DNA of 64,000 nt from Prescottella agglutinans (GTDB lineage Bacteria > Actinomycetota > Actinomycetes > Mycobacteriales > Mycobacteriaceae): positions 186,001-250,000 of the forward strand of contig NZ_RKLP01000003.1 in the NCBI RefSeq assembly GCF_004011865.1. Reading direction: 5' to 3'. How positions within the stretch are numbered: the stretch's first letter is position 1; the number at the start of each line of letters is the position of its first letter. The translations under genes and the position numbers were made by a program. This document shows, in pieces, positions 63,772-64,000 of the stretch. Below the pieces are notes generated by a model. That model searched no databases. It saw only the letters and a program-made list of their open reading frames with translations, and had not been told where the DNA came from.

Positions 63772-64000
63772 GCGAGCAGTGGCCCGGACCTCCCCAGCAG
63801 CAGCCGGGACAGCCCGACCCCTGGCCGGGGAGCCCGCAGTACCCGGCCGGCCCCCCGCAGACGCCGGGTCAGTACCCGCCGCCGCCGTCGGTGCAGGAGC
63901 AGAAGCCGATCCCGGCCGACGTCCAGACCGCGTTCCAGTTGTGGTTCGTCGTCGCGGCGCTGGGCGTCGTGTACCTGATCGCGGCGCTGCTGTTCGTCTA
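63768..64000 (+). CDS. Pro/Gln-rich membrane protein, 5' part (Rv0513-like position)
   Basis: About 77 codons before the window ends. GTG overlaps the hemB stop. The N-terminus is Pro/Gln/Gly-rich ([20 protein letters not shown] and further), then [26 protein letters not shown] begins a transmembrane helix. Mycobacteria also have a membrane protein after hemB. Function unknown; the remainder is outside the window. Confidence 0.65.
   Translation, partial: MSEQWPGPPQQQPGQPDPWPGSPQYPAGPPQTPGQYPPPPSVQEQKPIPADVQTAFQLWFVVAALGVVYLIAALLFV

Overview
High-GC DNA, densely packed on both strands, with many GTG starts, ATGA/GTGA stop-start overlaps and -10-like hexamers placed directly in front of start codons. 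The gene content (mycothiol glycosyltransferase mshA, heparin-binding haemagglutinin, SenX3-RegX3, an Rpf, type VII secretion proteins, an endoglycoceramidase-like hydrolase) points to a mycolic-acid actinobacterium, most likely Rhodococcus or a close Nocardiaceae relative. From memory, much of the gene order follows the Mycobacterium tuberculosis interval from fadB2 to the hem operon (about Rv0468-Rv0513): TetR, DUF445, HTH-hbhA-DUF2516, deoC, DUF2993, DUF2505, murB, L,D-transpeptidase, SDR, ROK regulator, mshA, YbjN, gpm1, senX3-regX3, Rv0495c-like, ppx1, Rv0497/Rv0498-like, proC, BldC-like, bS22, galE2, PlsC, serB1, glutaredoxin-like, hemA-C-D-B. Accessory blocks interrupt this backbone.

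Layout. 1-9 kb: the tail of a 3-hydroxyacyl-CoA dehydrogenase, a MetE homologue that has lost its zinc ligands, a secreted GH5 endoglycoceramidase-like enzyme, an alcohol dehydrogenase, PPK2, an ABC1 kinase and a TetR regulator. 9-13 kb: DUF445, then HTH-hbhA and DUF2516. 13-18 kb: an AurF-like diiron oxygenase with a MerR regulator and a hydrolase, purU, and a methyltransferase. 18-25 kb: deoC, DUF2993, a solo AbiEi-like protein, tandem DUF2505 genes, murB, an L,D-transpeptidase lipoprotein and a frameshifted hydrolase. 25.4-28.3 kb: a compact type VII secretion accessory cassette (EspG-like, YbaB-like, EspC-like, a WXG100_2 protein without a toxin domain, a small membrane protein) without secretion ATPases, carrying two ECF-sigma-type promoters. 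28-38 kb: DUF2804, SDR, ROK regulator preceded by a tiny Cys-rich ORF, tocopherol-cyclase-like, PIG-L deacetylase, MFS, hydrolase, mshA-ybjN. 38-42 kb: an Rpf with a CRP-like site and a long structured leader, ABM monooxygenase, gpm, senX3-regX3. 42-46 kb: a membrane-anchored Hsp70 fusion, a CD225/dispanin protein and a DUF7373-like lipoprotein; the last two share nearly identical ECF-type promoters. 46-57.7 kb: mycobacteria-like housekeeping genes. 57.8-64 kb: rex-hemA-hemC-hemD-hemB with a Rex operator, then the start of a Pro-rich membrane protein.

Themes: cell envelope (murB, Ldt, Rpf, PlsC, HBHA, T7SS), low-molecular-weight thiol (mshA), phosphate and polyphosphate (PPK2, Ppx1, SenX3-RegX3), and NADH-responsive haem synthesis (Rex). 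The strongest unusual observations are the MetE homologue with three of four zinc ligands and the catalytic His replaced, the ECF-type promoters on the orphan T7SS cassette and on the CD225/DUF7373 pair, and the leader RNA of the rpf gene. All comparisons with other genomes are from memory; no search was run.
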